Assembly (NCBI RefSeq): GCF_900607235.1
Contig: NZ_LR027850.1
Location: forward strand, 512,043 to 576,042
DNA from: Olivibacter jilunii
Lineage (GTDB): Bacteria > Bacteroidota > Bacteroidia > Sphingobacteriales > Sphingobacteriaceae
DNA length: 64,000 nucleotides
Reading direction: 5' to 3'
Each line of letters begins with the position of its first letter. Positions within the stretch are counted from its first letter, which is position 1. Under the pieces are notes generated by a model that had not been told where the DNA came from, searched no databases, and saw only the letters and a program-made list of their open reading frames with translations. Below are positions 47,261 to 55,597 of the stretch, one piece after another. Position numbers and translations under genes: made by a program.

Positions 47261-48130
47261 TTAATGTTCCCTTGCTCTTCTCTTCAATATACCGCCCGCT
47301 GCTTCCTTAATGGTATTCGTATATACGAAGGCTTGCGGATCAACTTGATGTACCATATTCTTGAGCCTTCGTACTTCAAATCGAGTTACCACCGTAAAAA
47401 CAATATCAACGGGGTGGCTCACATCAAAACTTTCTTTTAAGAAGCCGCGCTCACCTTTATAGACCGTAATGCCTTTTCCCATGTCTTTTACTAACCTTTC
47501 CTTAATCAGTTCGCTATGGGCTGATATAATATTAACCGCTGTATATTCTTCGAGCCCTTCAATTACGAAAGTAATAGCCCTTGATGCGGTATAATAAGTC
47601 AGAATGGAATAGAGTGCAGTCGGAAGTCCCAAATGAACCGCTGCAATCAAGAAAATAATAATGTTGATACCTAAAATAATCTCACTGATGGTAAAGCTGC
47701 TCCGTTTAAGGGTATAAAGGGCGAGCACCTCAATACCGTCCAAAGCGCAACCGCCTCGCATGGATAAACCGACGCCAATTCCCATAAAAACACCTCCAAA
47801 AATAGAAACCAGTAGTTTATCGGATGTGATAATCGGGTAAGGAACATATAGCAAACATATACCTAACAATATAACGCAGGCCAATGTTTTTAAAGCGAAT
47901 TTCTTGCTTACCTGGAAGGCGCCCATTATAATGAGGGGTAGGTTGGCGAGTACGATGACATAAGCGATGTTAACATGGTAGATTTCGTGTATTAATAAAG
48001 ATATTCCGGTGATACCACCATCAAAAAACTGATTAGGGACCAAAAAACCTTTTAAGGCAAAACCACAGAATAAAATACCCGTAACTACATAAATAATGTC
48101 ACGGGCGATCGCCGTCGATTTTGAGTTCAT
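47261..48130 (-). CDS. YitT-family membrane protein
   Basis: 289 residues. Five or six hydrophobic helices (~12-170) with GITGISLLIHEIYHVNIAY and MRGGCALDGIEVLAL typical of the YitT/DUF161 family, and a C-terminal cytosolic DUF2179 domain (GITVYKGERGFLKE ... VVTRFEVRRLKNMVHQVDP). Function unknown. Convergent with the cyclase gene, 7 bp apart; the HD-domain gene lies 4 bp upstream on the same strand and is likely co-transcribed. Confidence 0.92.
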   Translation of the reverse strand: MNSKSTAIARDIIYVVTGILFCGFALKGFLVPNQFFDGGITGISLLIHEIYHVNIAYVIVLANLPLIIMGAFQVSKKFALKTLACVILLGICLLYVPYPIITSDKLLVSIFGGVFMGIGVGLSMRGGCALDGIEVLALYTLKRSSFTISEIILGINIIIFLIAAVHLGLPTALYSILTYYTASRAITFVIEGLEEYTAVNIISAHSELIKERLVKDMGKGITVYKGERGFLKESFDVSHPVDIVFTVVTRFEVRRLKNMVHQVDPQAFVYTNTIKEAAGGILKRRAREH

Positions 48131-48134
48131 ATTG

Positions 48135-48716
48135 CTAAGATTCCGAATTTGTCTTTAATTTGGTTAAATTTTCTTCTTTTAATTTATTACGTAATGCTTT
48201 TGCGGTATTGCTAAAATATCGATGATTTGAGAGAAACTCCAATTGTAGCTGCATATACTCCTGATGAGAAGATACGGTGCCAAGCGCTAACATTTCACGA
48301 TAGAGTTTTTCGCTTATCTCAAAAAAATCTGCTCGCCCCAAATAATCTAAATCTGCATCGCAGATAATTTCTTCCAGGTGATTTTTTGGTTGCTGTGGCA
48401 CTTTCGTCGCCATGATTAAGTCGCTAATTTGGCTGATATCCTGCTCGCTATAGGAATAATGAGGGAGATACCTGCGCGCCATATGGCATGAGTGTAGTTC
48501 GTGATTTTTAGTAGATATTAAGAAACCCGTATCATGAAAAAGTGCCGCAGTCGATAACAGCTGTAATTCATTCTCGGTAATATGTTCCTGTGAGCCGATT
48601 TCTTTTACGGCATGCATAACATCTTGCGTATGGTCCACATTGTGATAGCTAAAAGAGGCAGTAAGCTCGTGCCTTAACTTATCTAAAATGAATGTAGTAA
48701 CCCGTTCAAGTTGCAT
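48135..48716 (-). CDS. HD-domain protein, predicted phosphohydrolase
   Basis: 193 residues. Metal-binding residues of the HD fold: SYHNVDHTQDV (first His), LFHDTGFL (His-Asp), ESHS-like helix with HSCHMARRYLP and CDADLDYLG (final Asp). Resembles HD-type metal-dependent phosphohydrolases, some of which act on nucleotides. Substrate unknown. Only 4 bp precede the YitT gene. Confidence 0.88.
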   Translation of the reverse strand: MQLERVTTFILDKLRHELTASFSYHNVDHTQDVMHAVKEIGSQEHITENELQLLSTAALFHDTGFLISTKNHELHSCHMARRYLPHYSYSEQDISQISDLIMATKVPQQPKNHLEEIICDADLDYLGRADFFEISEKLYREMLALGTVSSHQEYMQLQLEFLSNHRYFSNTAKALRNKLKEENLTKLKTNSES

Positions 48717-49137
48717 TTCTATTGTTATAGAAGGCTAAGATATTAAAATTTCTTAAATGGTGAGGAAATGCTCGTAAGATCGTGAAGCTCCTAGTTAGCG
48801 CCGGATTTGCTTTTTAAAGAGCTGATTGGGCTTGAAATGAGTGGCAGAAAGCTTCTTGCTATCCTATTAAAAAAACATAACAAAAAAGGAATAAAAAATT
48901 ATAAAGACAATAGTTAAATATCCAATTTCATAGTTTTTTAATAGTTTTGTTATCGTAAAATGATCGTAAAATATACGATGAATTTACGATAACGAAACGA
49001 TAACTTTACGATAAATCTGCACTTTTTATATATTTCTTTTTCTATTCAAACTTATTTTTTTCTACTTTTATTGTAAACGATAGGTATAAGTCCTATCAAC
49101 AGAGAGAAAAGCGTTATTTAGCATTTAAATCTAAATT
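48717..49137. other. 421-bp AT-rich gap upstream of the DUF6266 pair
   Basis: No coding frame. The right half contains six 11-bp phased ACGAT/ATCGT units and a seventh related site at 49074-49084. Confidence 0.75.
48950..49015 (+). repeat. Six 11-bp phased iteron-like repeats
   Basis: Units start at 48950, 48961, 48972, 48983, 48994 and 49005: TTATCGTAAAA, TGATCGTAAAA, TATACGATGAA, TTTACGATAAC, GAAACGATAAC, TTTACGATAAA. The first two are the inverse of the last three. A seventh, TAAACGATAGG, is at 49074. Confidence 0.9.
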
Positions 49138-49785
49138 ATGGGAACTTACAACAAAGGCATAAATGGACCTTTTAGTGGTAAAACAGGTAGCATTATTGGC
49201 AGTCGTTGGCGAGGTGTAAATTATATTAAAGGCTTTTCGCGGACTTACAAGAATAAAGGTAAACCAAGTGAAGAGCAAGTTTTGCATTATAAAAAATTCA
49301 AATTACTAAATGAGTTTTTTATTCCTATAAAAAAAGTGGTGGAGGTGGGTTTCGGAAATTACTTACGCAAAGCTACTGCGCGTAATATTGCTTTTCAGCA
49401 GAATTTTGATCATGCTTTTTCACTTGACGAAAATAACGAGCCGCATTTAAACTATAGTTTGATTCAATTCAGCAAGGGAACTTTATTTACCGCGGGGGCT
49501 GAAAAATTGGAGATAGTGAAGCCTGGGCAGATAAAAGTAACCTGGAATCCGAAAACCTATGGATTGGGTGGTTCCTTAGATGATCAGGTTCATATTTTAT
49601 GTTATACAGCGAGTAGTGACCTATTTGATTCACCAGACACCACGCCTTTGCGCTATCAAGCGGAAGCTACGGTTAGATACGAGGCATTAGAAGGCGAGTG
49701 TATTCATGTATGGTTATTTCTTAGCGATAGCCAAAAAAAACGAGTATCTCCTACCAAATATCTTTCTATAACCAACAACCAATAA
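49138..49785 (+). CDS. DUF6266 family protein
   Basis: 215 residues. Gly-rich N-terminus INGPFSGKTGSIIGSRWRGV followed by YIKGFSRTYKNKGKPSEEQ is characteristic of DUF6266, a family of unknown function frequent in Sphingobacteriaceae. The core has KKVVEVGFGNYLRKATARNI, then beta-rich segments (LEIVKPGQIKVTWNPKT). No signal peptide. Preceded by the phased repeats; its last codons (ITNNQ-stop) are already part of a 7-bp repeat array. Confidence 0.8.
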   Translation: MGTYNKGINGPFSGKTGSIIGSRWRGVNYIKGFSRTYKNKGKPSEEQVLHYKKFKLLNEFFIPIKKVVEVGFGNYLRKATARNIAFQQNFDHAFSLDENNEPHLNYSLIQFSKGTLFTAGAEKLEIVKPGQIKVTWNPKTYGLGGSLDDQVHILCYTASSDLFDSPDTTPLRYQAEATVRYEALEGECIHVWLFLSDSQKKRVSPTKYLSITNNQ

Positions 49786-49846
49786 CCAACAACCAACAAC
49801 CAATAACTAATAACCAACAACCAATAACCAACAACCAATAACCAAT
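49770..49846 (+). repeat. Eleven-unit period-7 array AACCAAC/AACCAAT
   Basis: Eleven consecutive 7-bp words (aaccaac, aaccaat, one aactaat). It starts inside the 3' end of the first DUF6266 gene, whose stop codon (49783-49785) is part of the array, and ends 11 bp before the second gene. Confidence 0.95.
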
Positions 49847-49857
49847 AATATTAGCTT

Positions 49858-50469
49858 ATGGAATTTTTCTTTGATGCAAATATACCGAAAAAGGAAAAAG
49901 AACCTTATGGAAAGCTTGCCAGCCAACAGCGCATGAGATTGGCAATGGCCTTTTTGAACCCTTTACGGCCTGTTATCAACGAGGGTTGGAGCCAATATGG
50001 CAATGGTAAAAAGAGTAAAGCCTTTGGGCAAGCATTAAAAAAAGTAATACAGGAGGCGGTTGCAGGCACCTATCCTGATCAAATGATTGTTCCTGAAAGG
50101 GTAATGATCAGCATGGGAGCTTTACCCCCGCCTGCCATAGCCGATGTGGTGCGATCGCCCGGTATATTGGAAGTCTTTTTTACGAACGAACCACATCCAA
50201 TGGCAAGAGATAGCGATGAACTGGTATTAATTGTAATCAGTCCCGAGCTCGGCATAGGCGCCAAGAGTGATCAGGTTTGGTATCGTAAAGACGGACGTAT
50301 CGAAGTAGAACTTCCACCACAATTTGAAGAAGGCTCTTTTCATGCTTATACCTACTGTCATAACCGAAAAAAAACCAGCTATTCAAAAAGTTATTATTTA
50401 GGTTATTTTGAGGCGCTTCTTGATCAAAAGAGGGGCGACGGAAATATTCATGCTCAGATAAAACATTAA
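49858..50469 (+). CDS. DUF6266-like protein, second copy
   Basis: 203 residues. LASQQRMRLAMAFLNPLRPVI and KVIQEAVAGTYPDQMIVPERV match the central part of DUF6266 proteins, but the Gly-rich N-terminal module of the first copy is missing. The C-terminal half is beta-rich (GILEVFFTNEPHPMARDSDE). In the same reading frame as the upstream gene, separated by the 7-bp array. Function unknown. Confidence 0.7.
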   Translation: MEFFFDANIPKKEKEPYGKLASQQRMRLAMAFLNPLRPVINEGWSQYGNGKKSKAFGQALKKVIQEAVAGTYPDQMIVPERVMISMGALPPPAIADVVRSPGILEVFFTNEPHPMARDSDELVLIVISPELGIGAKSDQVWYRKDGRIEVELPPQFEEGSFHAYTYCHNRKKTSYSKSYYLGYFEALLDQKRGDGNIHAQIKH

Positions 50470-50501
50470 GATTTATTCATGATTTATTAATAAAGGGACT
50501 T

Positions 50502-50509
50502 TAGTTTTG
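50502..50509 (+). promoter_or_regulatory. Possible sigma-factor gene -7 element
   Basis: TAGTTTTG matches TAnnTTTG, 34 nt before the sigma gene ATG. No good -33 element at standard spacing. Confidence 0.35.
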
Positions 50510-50543
50510 ATGATTGGAAATATTCTGTTGGTAATTCAACGCT

Positions 50544-51146
50544 ATGACGACCTCCTTTTCAACTGTGCTTGCCGAGAAAAAGCTTATAGATCAAATGAAA
50601 GCCGGTGATCCGGTAGCTTTCGGAAAAATTTATGATCATTACAGCCAGGCGATTTATGGTAAATTGCTGAAATTTGTGAAGATCAGTGCTGTTGCCGATG
50701 AAATGCTTCAGGACGTCTTCTTAAAAGTTTGGGAAAATCGCCATACATTGGATTCAAATTATTCGCTTAAGCCTTGGTTGTATAGGGTTACTGAAAACGA
50801 AATTTATAAGTTCTATCGAAAGGTGGCATTGGATGTCAAACTACAAACGCATATTCTACAGACCTTTGATGAACTTTACACCCATACTGAAGAGGACTAT
50901 TACCTCAAAGAAAGCCGCAAACTATTACAGGATGCAATGACCGATATGCCACCACGTTGTCGCGAGGTTTTTGAGTTATGCCGTTTGCAAGGAAAAAGCT
51001 ATGAAGAAGCGGCATTACAATTAGATATATCGATATCAACCGTTAGCAATCATCTTGTTCGCGCAACCGCTATCGTTCGAAAAACCCTATTTCAGTCCAC
51101 CGACATGGCAATGATCGTTGTAACCGCCTATATGGTTTATCGCTAG
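50544..51146 (+). CDS. ECF RNA polymerase sigma factor (FecI-like)
   Basis: 200 residues. Region 2: AFGKIYDHYSQAIYGKLLKF and VADEMLQDVFLKVWENRHTL, with LKPWLYRVTENEIYKFYRK. Region 4 HTH: DMPPRCREVFELCRLQGKSY and AALQLDISISTVSNHLVRA. No region 3, so ECF type. It directs polymerase to promoters of a TonB-dependent uptake system, and the anti-sigma, SusC and SusD genes follow in order. Confidence 0.95.
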   Translation: MTTSFSTVLAEKKLIDQMKAGDPVAFGKIYDHYSQAIYGKLLKFVKISAVADEMLQDVFLKVWENRHTLDSNYSLKPWLYRVTENEIYKFYRKVALDVKLQTHILQTFDELYTHTEEDYYLKESRKLLQDAMTDMPPRCREVFELCRLQGKSYEEAALQLDISISTVSNHLVRATAIVRKTLFQSTDMAMIVVTAYMVYR

Positions 51147-51301
51147 GTGATAAATTTAAGAAGCTTCATCCCTAACTTTTTCCTCCATGAAAAATCGAAA
51201 TAAGACGATTGCATTTCGTTAAATCAGGAAAAAATAAAAAAAATCAAAAGTGATTAGTGTGTTTTTCCTGCTCGCGCATATTGGTAATAAAAGAGCAAAA
51301 A

Positions 51302-52360
51302 GTGGATAAACAGCGACGCCCTATTACCTCCTTACTTAAAAAGTATATTGAAAATGCATGTACGCCGGAGGAACTACATGCTCTCTTCGCGTACTTTGGC
51401 ACCGCTGACGAAGGAGAATTACGTTTACAGATCCGGGAATTGATCGATCAGGAGGATGTGACTATGAAGAGAGAGCAAGACCACCTTCAAACGATCAAAT
51501 ACCGATTGATGGAACAGATTACCGCGAAAACACCTAAAAACAGAAGTTACTATTCTTTCCGTTACATAAAGTATGCTGCTGCTATATTTCTGTTCGCACT
51601 TATAGCAAGAGCGCTGGTTGGACACTTTTCAAAAGCCCCTGAAAAAAAGGAAACGTTGTTAACCGAAAATAAGCACCGGTCAAAGATTTTTCAACAACAG
51701 AATTTTTCAAAGGATGTGCGTGAGCTTAGACTCGTGGACGGATCGAAAGTAACGCTATACCCGCAAAGCGTTTTTCTGTATAACGAAGATTTTGGCAAAG
51801 ACAATCGGAACATTGAGCTGGTGAAGGGGCATGCCCGCTTTGAGGTGGAGCCAAACCCAGGAATTCCGTTTATTGTGAAAAGTAAAAGTTTAATCACGAA
51901 GGTGCTGGGGACCGTATTTGATGTTAACCTAGCGCGCAAAAACGCTGCTGATGTTAAACTTCTCAAAGGTAAGGTAGTCGTTTATAGTGGCAAAGATTTC
52001 AAGAAAGAGACGTATTTAATACCTGGGAAAAAACTCAGTTTAAACTTGGAAACAGGTTTAGTGGAGGTTACTGCAATTAAACGGACACAATCACTTAAGA
52101 AAATACCATCTTTAAAAACCGAAGAATCGGCTGTTTCTCTTTCATTTCGAAATACCTCGATTTCAGAAACATTCAGAACCTTAGAAAAATACTATAAGGT
52201 ATCAATTGATTATAAGGATCGGGATGTCAAGAATCTGTATTTTACCGGTAACCTCGACGAAGATATGCCACTGTTAACTACACTTTCTATTATCTGTAAT
52301 ATGAATAATCTATTATTTGATCAACGTGGGGATACTATCCTGATTCATAGAAAACAATAA
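51302..52360 (+). CDS. FecR-type anti-sigma factor
   Basis: About 352 residues from GTG 51302 (VDKQRRPITSLLKKYIE); GTG 51257 and TTG 51281 are also possible. Cytosolic N-terminus (LLKKYIENACTPEELHALF) that would hold the sigma factor, one membrane helix (~85-100, IKYAAAIFLFALIARAL), then the periplasmic FecR domain (RELRLVDGSKVTLYPQSVF ... FEVEPNPGIPFIVKSK) and a C-terminal DUF4974/STN-like domain (FRNTSISETFRTLEKYYKVS). It relays outer-membrane signals to the ECF sigma factor. Confidence 0.93.
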   Translation: MDKQRRPITSLLKKYIENACTPEELHALFAYFGTADEGELRLQIRELIDQEDVTMKREQDHLQTIKYRLMEQITAKTPKNRSYYSFRYIKYAAAIFLFALIARALVGHFSKAPEKKETLLTENKHRSKIFQQQNFSKDVRELRLVDGSKVTLYPQSVFLYNEDFGKDNRNIELVKGHARFEVEPNPGIPFIVKSKSLITKVLGTVFDVNLARKNAADVKLLKGKVVVYSGKDFKKETYLIPGKKLSLNLETGLVEVTAIKRTQSLKKIPSLKTEESAVSLSFRNTSISETFRTLEKYYKVSIDYKDRDVKNLYFTGNLDEDMPLLTTLSIICNMNNLLFDQRGDTILIHRKQ

Positions 52361-52450
52361 ATAATCAAAATATAAACAGCGATGAACTGCAAAAATTGCG
52401 GTATGGCTTCTTATTGTGTAAAAAATTAAAATAAGATAAACAGACAATTT

Positions 52451-55400
52451 ATGAAGAAACAAACTTTTGAGTGTTGCTTTTGGCTACTGTTGCTGCTCGT
52501 GTTGGCAAAACCGGGATTTGCGCAGCAACAAGCAAGTATTAAAGGGGTAGTTGTTGATACTGCCGGTAGACAGTTGGAAGGGGTAACGGTAACTGTTCAA
52601 TTGAGGGAAAATCAGCCTGTAAAAACCACAATTACAGACAAACAGGGGCTATTTCAAGTTAACGGCTTACAAAATAGTGCTACCTATAGACTTAATTTTC
52701 GGCTGGTGGGGTATAGGCCATATAGCGAAGAGGTGCTTACCAATCAGGGGTCTATCAGCTCCATATATATCAAATTAAAGCCTCAGGAGACCATGTTGGA
52801 TGAAGTGGTGCTAATTGGGTATGGTACAAGCAAGAGAAAGGACCTTACCGGTTCGGTAAGTACCATCTCAACGGAAAAGTTAGCAGATTTACCTGCAACC
52901 AGAATTGATCAGATGTTGCAGGGGCGCGCAGCAGGCGTATATATTAAATCAACAAACGGCGCCCCAGGAAGTCCTACCACCATCCGTGTCAGAGGCTCCA
53001 GATCCATAAGTGCGACCAACGAACCCATTTATGTCATTGATGGTATTGTTGATCCAAGTGGAACAAACCTGAACTCAATTAACCCCGCCGATATCGAAAG
53101 CATTGATATCCTTAAAGATGCTTCTACAACAGCTATTTACGGCTCCCGAGCCGCCAATGGGGTAGTACTGGTTACGACTAAAAAAGGGAAGGTGGGTAGA
53201 AATGATTTTCGTTTTTCTACGAATCAGGGGGTATCGCAACTAGCAAAGCGGCCGGAAATGATGAATGCGAGAGAGTTTGCTGAGTTTATAAACGAAGCCC
53301 GTATATTCGGGAAGCAGCCGGCGCTATATCCGAATGTAGATTCAGTCATCAATATAGTCGGCGAAGAAGGTACAAATTGGATAGATGCGGTAACTCGTGA
53401 CGCTCCGTTTTCAAGTTATGACTTATCAGCGTCGGGAGGAGCAGGAGGGGATCATGGTTATACTTATTATTTGTCCGGTAATGTATTAAACCAGCAGGGT
53501 ATTATTGAGAATACCGATTTTAAGCGTTATCAGGGGCGTCTTAACTTTACGAAGAACCTCTCGTCCAAGGTTAATCTTGGCGTTAATCTTAATATCAGCC
53601 GCGAAAACAAGAAGCTTAGTAGCATGAATTTAGGATCGAATACGGGCTGGTCATCCTCTTATGTTTTTTTAGCACCTACTATACCTATCTATAAAGCGGA
53701 CGGAAGCTATGAGACATTCAATCCTATCTGGTATACAGGAGGACATATTGATAATCCGGTAGCGATTGTGAATAAGATCACCAATAAGCAGCTCGCTAAC
53801 AACGTTATTGGAAACTTTTACCTTCAGTACGAACCGATTCCGGGGTTAAAGCTAAGGTCTTCCTTGGGTATCAATTTTATCAATCAGCGTGCGGATTACT
53901 ACAGTCCTTCGGATATGCCAAGCAAGATTTATAACAAGGTTATGTACGGCTCGGCCTCTTCTGATATCTACAATACCAGTAGCTTAATTAATGAAAACAC
54001 AGCGAATTATACGAAAAGCTTCGGAGAGCATCACTTCGATTTTCTTCTTGGAACGAGCTACCAGACCAGGGATATCGACCGCTTATATGCTTCGGGTTCG
54101 CGACTTACGAATGATATTACGCAATACAATAACCTAGGGATTACAGAACAGGAGAATCGGGGCATCGCTTCCAACCTGGATGAAAATACGATTGCCTCTT
54201 TCTTGGGACGCATTAATTACGATTACAAAAATCGTTACTATTTTACCTTTACAGGTCGTAGAGACGGCGCCTCCAATTTTGCCGCAGGAAAGAAGTGGGG
54301 CTTTTTCCCATCAGGTGCTGTCAAATGGAGAATCTCTAATGAATCCTTCTTTGAGCATGCTAAGATCCGTAGCGCGATATCCGATCTTTCCCTCCGGGTC
54401 AGCTACGGTTTATCGGGAAATCAGGGTATTGCCAACTACCAGTCTTTGGCTTCATTATCGGCAAACAGTAATGCGTATATTTTCGGAGGTACGCAGGCGT
54501 TGGGTTATACGCAGGGAAACATTGGCAATGACGGGTTGACATGGGAGACCACCTCTCAATTGGACGCTGGACTTGATGTTGAATTCCTTAATGGAAGAGC
54601 GAGCTTTACGGCCGACTATTATCGGATGGTGAGCAAAGATTTGTTACTGACCGTTCAGATTCCATCACAAACCGGGTACGGATCACGTATTGTTAATCTC
54701 GGAAAATCATTAAATGAGGGTTTTGATTTTTCACTAAGTGGCGATGTGATCCGAAATCGTAATTTCACATGGAACGCACTCATCAACCTCTCAACAAACC
54801 GACAGGAAGTAACCGATATCGGTCCGCTCAGCAGAGTTTCTTTAGATGCCGGCATCGGTTACGGCGTACTTACGAGTTATTTAGAAAAAGGTGTACCCAT
54901 CGGTGCTAATTATGGTGTTGAATATGCAGGAACCTGGAAAAGTCAGGAAGAAATAGATGCCGAATTGAGCAAGCCTGCCGGCGAGAGAACCCTGGTCTCA
55001 ACGGCCAATCTTTATAGACCTGGAGGACCACGATATGTTGATTACAACCAGGATGGGGCACTAAACGCGATGGACTACCATTACCTTGCGCCGGCAAATC
55101 CTAAATTGTTTGGTGGATTTGGAAGTACATTTACTTACAAACGGGCTATGCTTGATTTCTTTTTTCAGTTTAGTCAAGGCCATAAAATGTTCAATGCCAT
55201 GGAATTTTTCGCAGGGATGGGTTCTTCTTTAACGAACCAGTACAAGTATATGGTTGACCGTTGGTCGCCAAATAATCCAACTTCGGATATTCCGGCAGTG
55301 GAATCACGTGATAACATACCGGGCGACCGATTATTGCATGATGCTTCTATCCTTCGGCTTAAATCAGCTCAGCTCAGTTATAACCTAAAGGGTTTGTTGT

Positions 55401-55585
55401 TGAAACGGCTTGTTAAAGATATGAAGGTGTTTGTCAGTGGCACGAACCTGTTTCTGCTGACAAAGTATAATGGATTTGATCCCGAAGTAAATAGTGGCGG
55501 TAGTAGTTCAACAATCATTGCTACTGACAATGGGAACTATCCGAATAGTAGAACAATAACCCTCGGACTAAATATGACCTTTTAA
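52451..55585 (+). CDS. SusC/RagA-family TonB-linked outer-membrane transporter
   Basis: 1,044 residues. Signal peptide ending near PGFAQQ, carboxypeptidase-regulatory-like domain (~27-105: IKGVVVDTAGRQLEGVTVTV), TonB box region and plug (VVLIGYGTSKRKDLTGSVST; PTTIRVRGSRSI; EPIYVIDGI; SIDILKDASTTAIYGSRAA), then a ~22-strand barrel ending ITLGLNMTF. Imports large nutrients in partnership with SusD. It has no N-terminal STN signalling domain before the regulatory-like domain, notable for a gene next to a FecR pair. Six bp before the susD gene region. Confidence 0.96.
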   Translation: MKKQTFECCFWLLLLLVLAKPGFAQQQASIKGVVVDTAGRQLEGVTVTVQLRENQPVKTTITDKQGLFQVNGLQNSATYRLNFRLVGYRPYSEEVLTNQGSISSIYIKLKPQETMLDEVVLIGYGTSKRKDLTGSVSTISTEKLADLPATRIDQMLQGRAAGVYIKSTNGAPGSPTTIRVRGSRSISATNEPIYVIDGIVDPSGTNLNSINPADIESIDILKDASTTAIYGSRAANGVVLVTTKKGKVGRNDFRFSTNQGVSQLAKRPEMMNAREFAEFINEARIFGKQPALYPNVDSVINIVGEEGTNWIDAVTRDAPFSSYDLSASGGAGGDHGYTYYLSGNVLNQQGIIENTDFKRYQGRLNFTKNLSSKVNLGVNLNISRENKKLSSMNLGSNTGWSSSYVFLAPTIPIYKADGSYETFNPIWYTGGHIDNPVAIVNKITNKQLANNVIGNFYLQYEPIPGLKLRSSLGINFINQRADYYSPSDMPSKIYNKVMYGSASSDIYNTSSLINENTANYTKSFGEHHFDFLLGTSYQTRDIDRLYASGSRLTNDITQYNNLGITEQENRGIASNLDENTIASFLGRINYDYKNRYYFTFTGRRDGASNFAAGKKWGFFPSGAVKWRISNESFFEHAKIRSAISDLSLRVSYGLSGNQGIANYQSLASLSANSNAYIFGGTQALGYTQGNIGNDGLTWETTSQLDAGLDVEFLNGRASFTADYYRMVSKDLLLTVQIPSQTGYGSRIVNLGKSLNEGFDFSLSGDVIRNRNFTWNALINLSTNRQEVTDIGPLSRVSLDAGIGYGVLTSYLEKGVPIGANYGVEYAGTWKSQEEIDAELSKPAGERTLVSTANLYRPGGPRYVDYNQDGALNAMDYHYLAPANPKLFGGFGSTFTYKRAMLDFFFQFSQGHKMFNAMEFFAGMGSSLTNQYKYMVDRWSPNNPTSDIPAVESRDNIPGDRLLHDASILRLKSAQLSYNLKGLLLKRLVKDMKVFVSGTNLFLLTKYNGFDPEVNSGGSSSTIIATDNGNYPNSRTITLGLNMTF

Positions 55586-55597
55586 TCCAAATTGACA

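Noticed and set aside
49770-49846. CRISPR array
   Set aside because: The unit is 7 bp with no unique spacers and there are no cas genes; the same holds for the other period-7/8 arrays and the 60-bp repeat pair.
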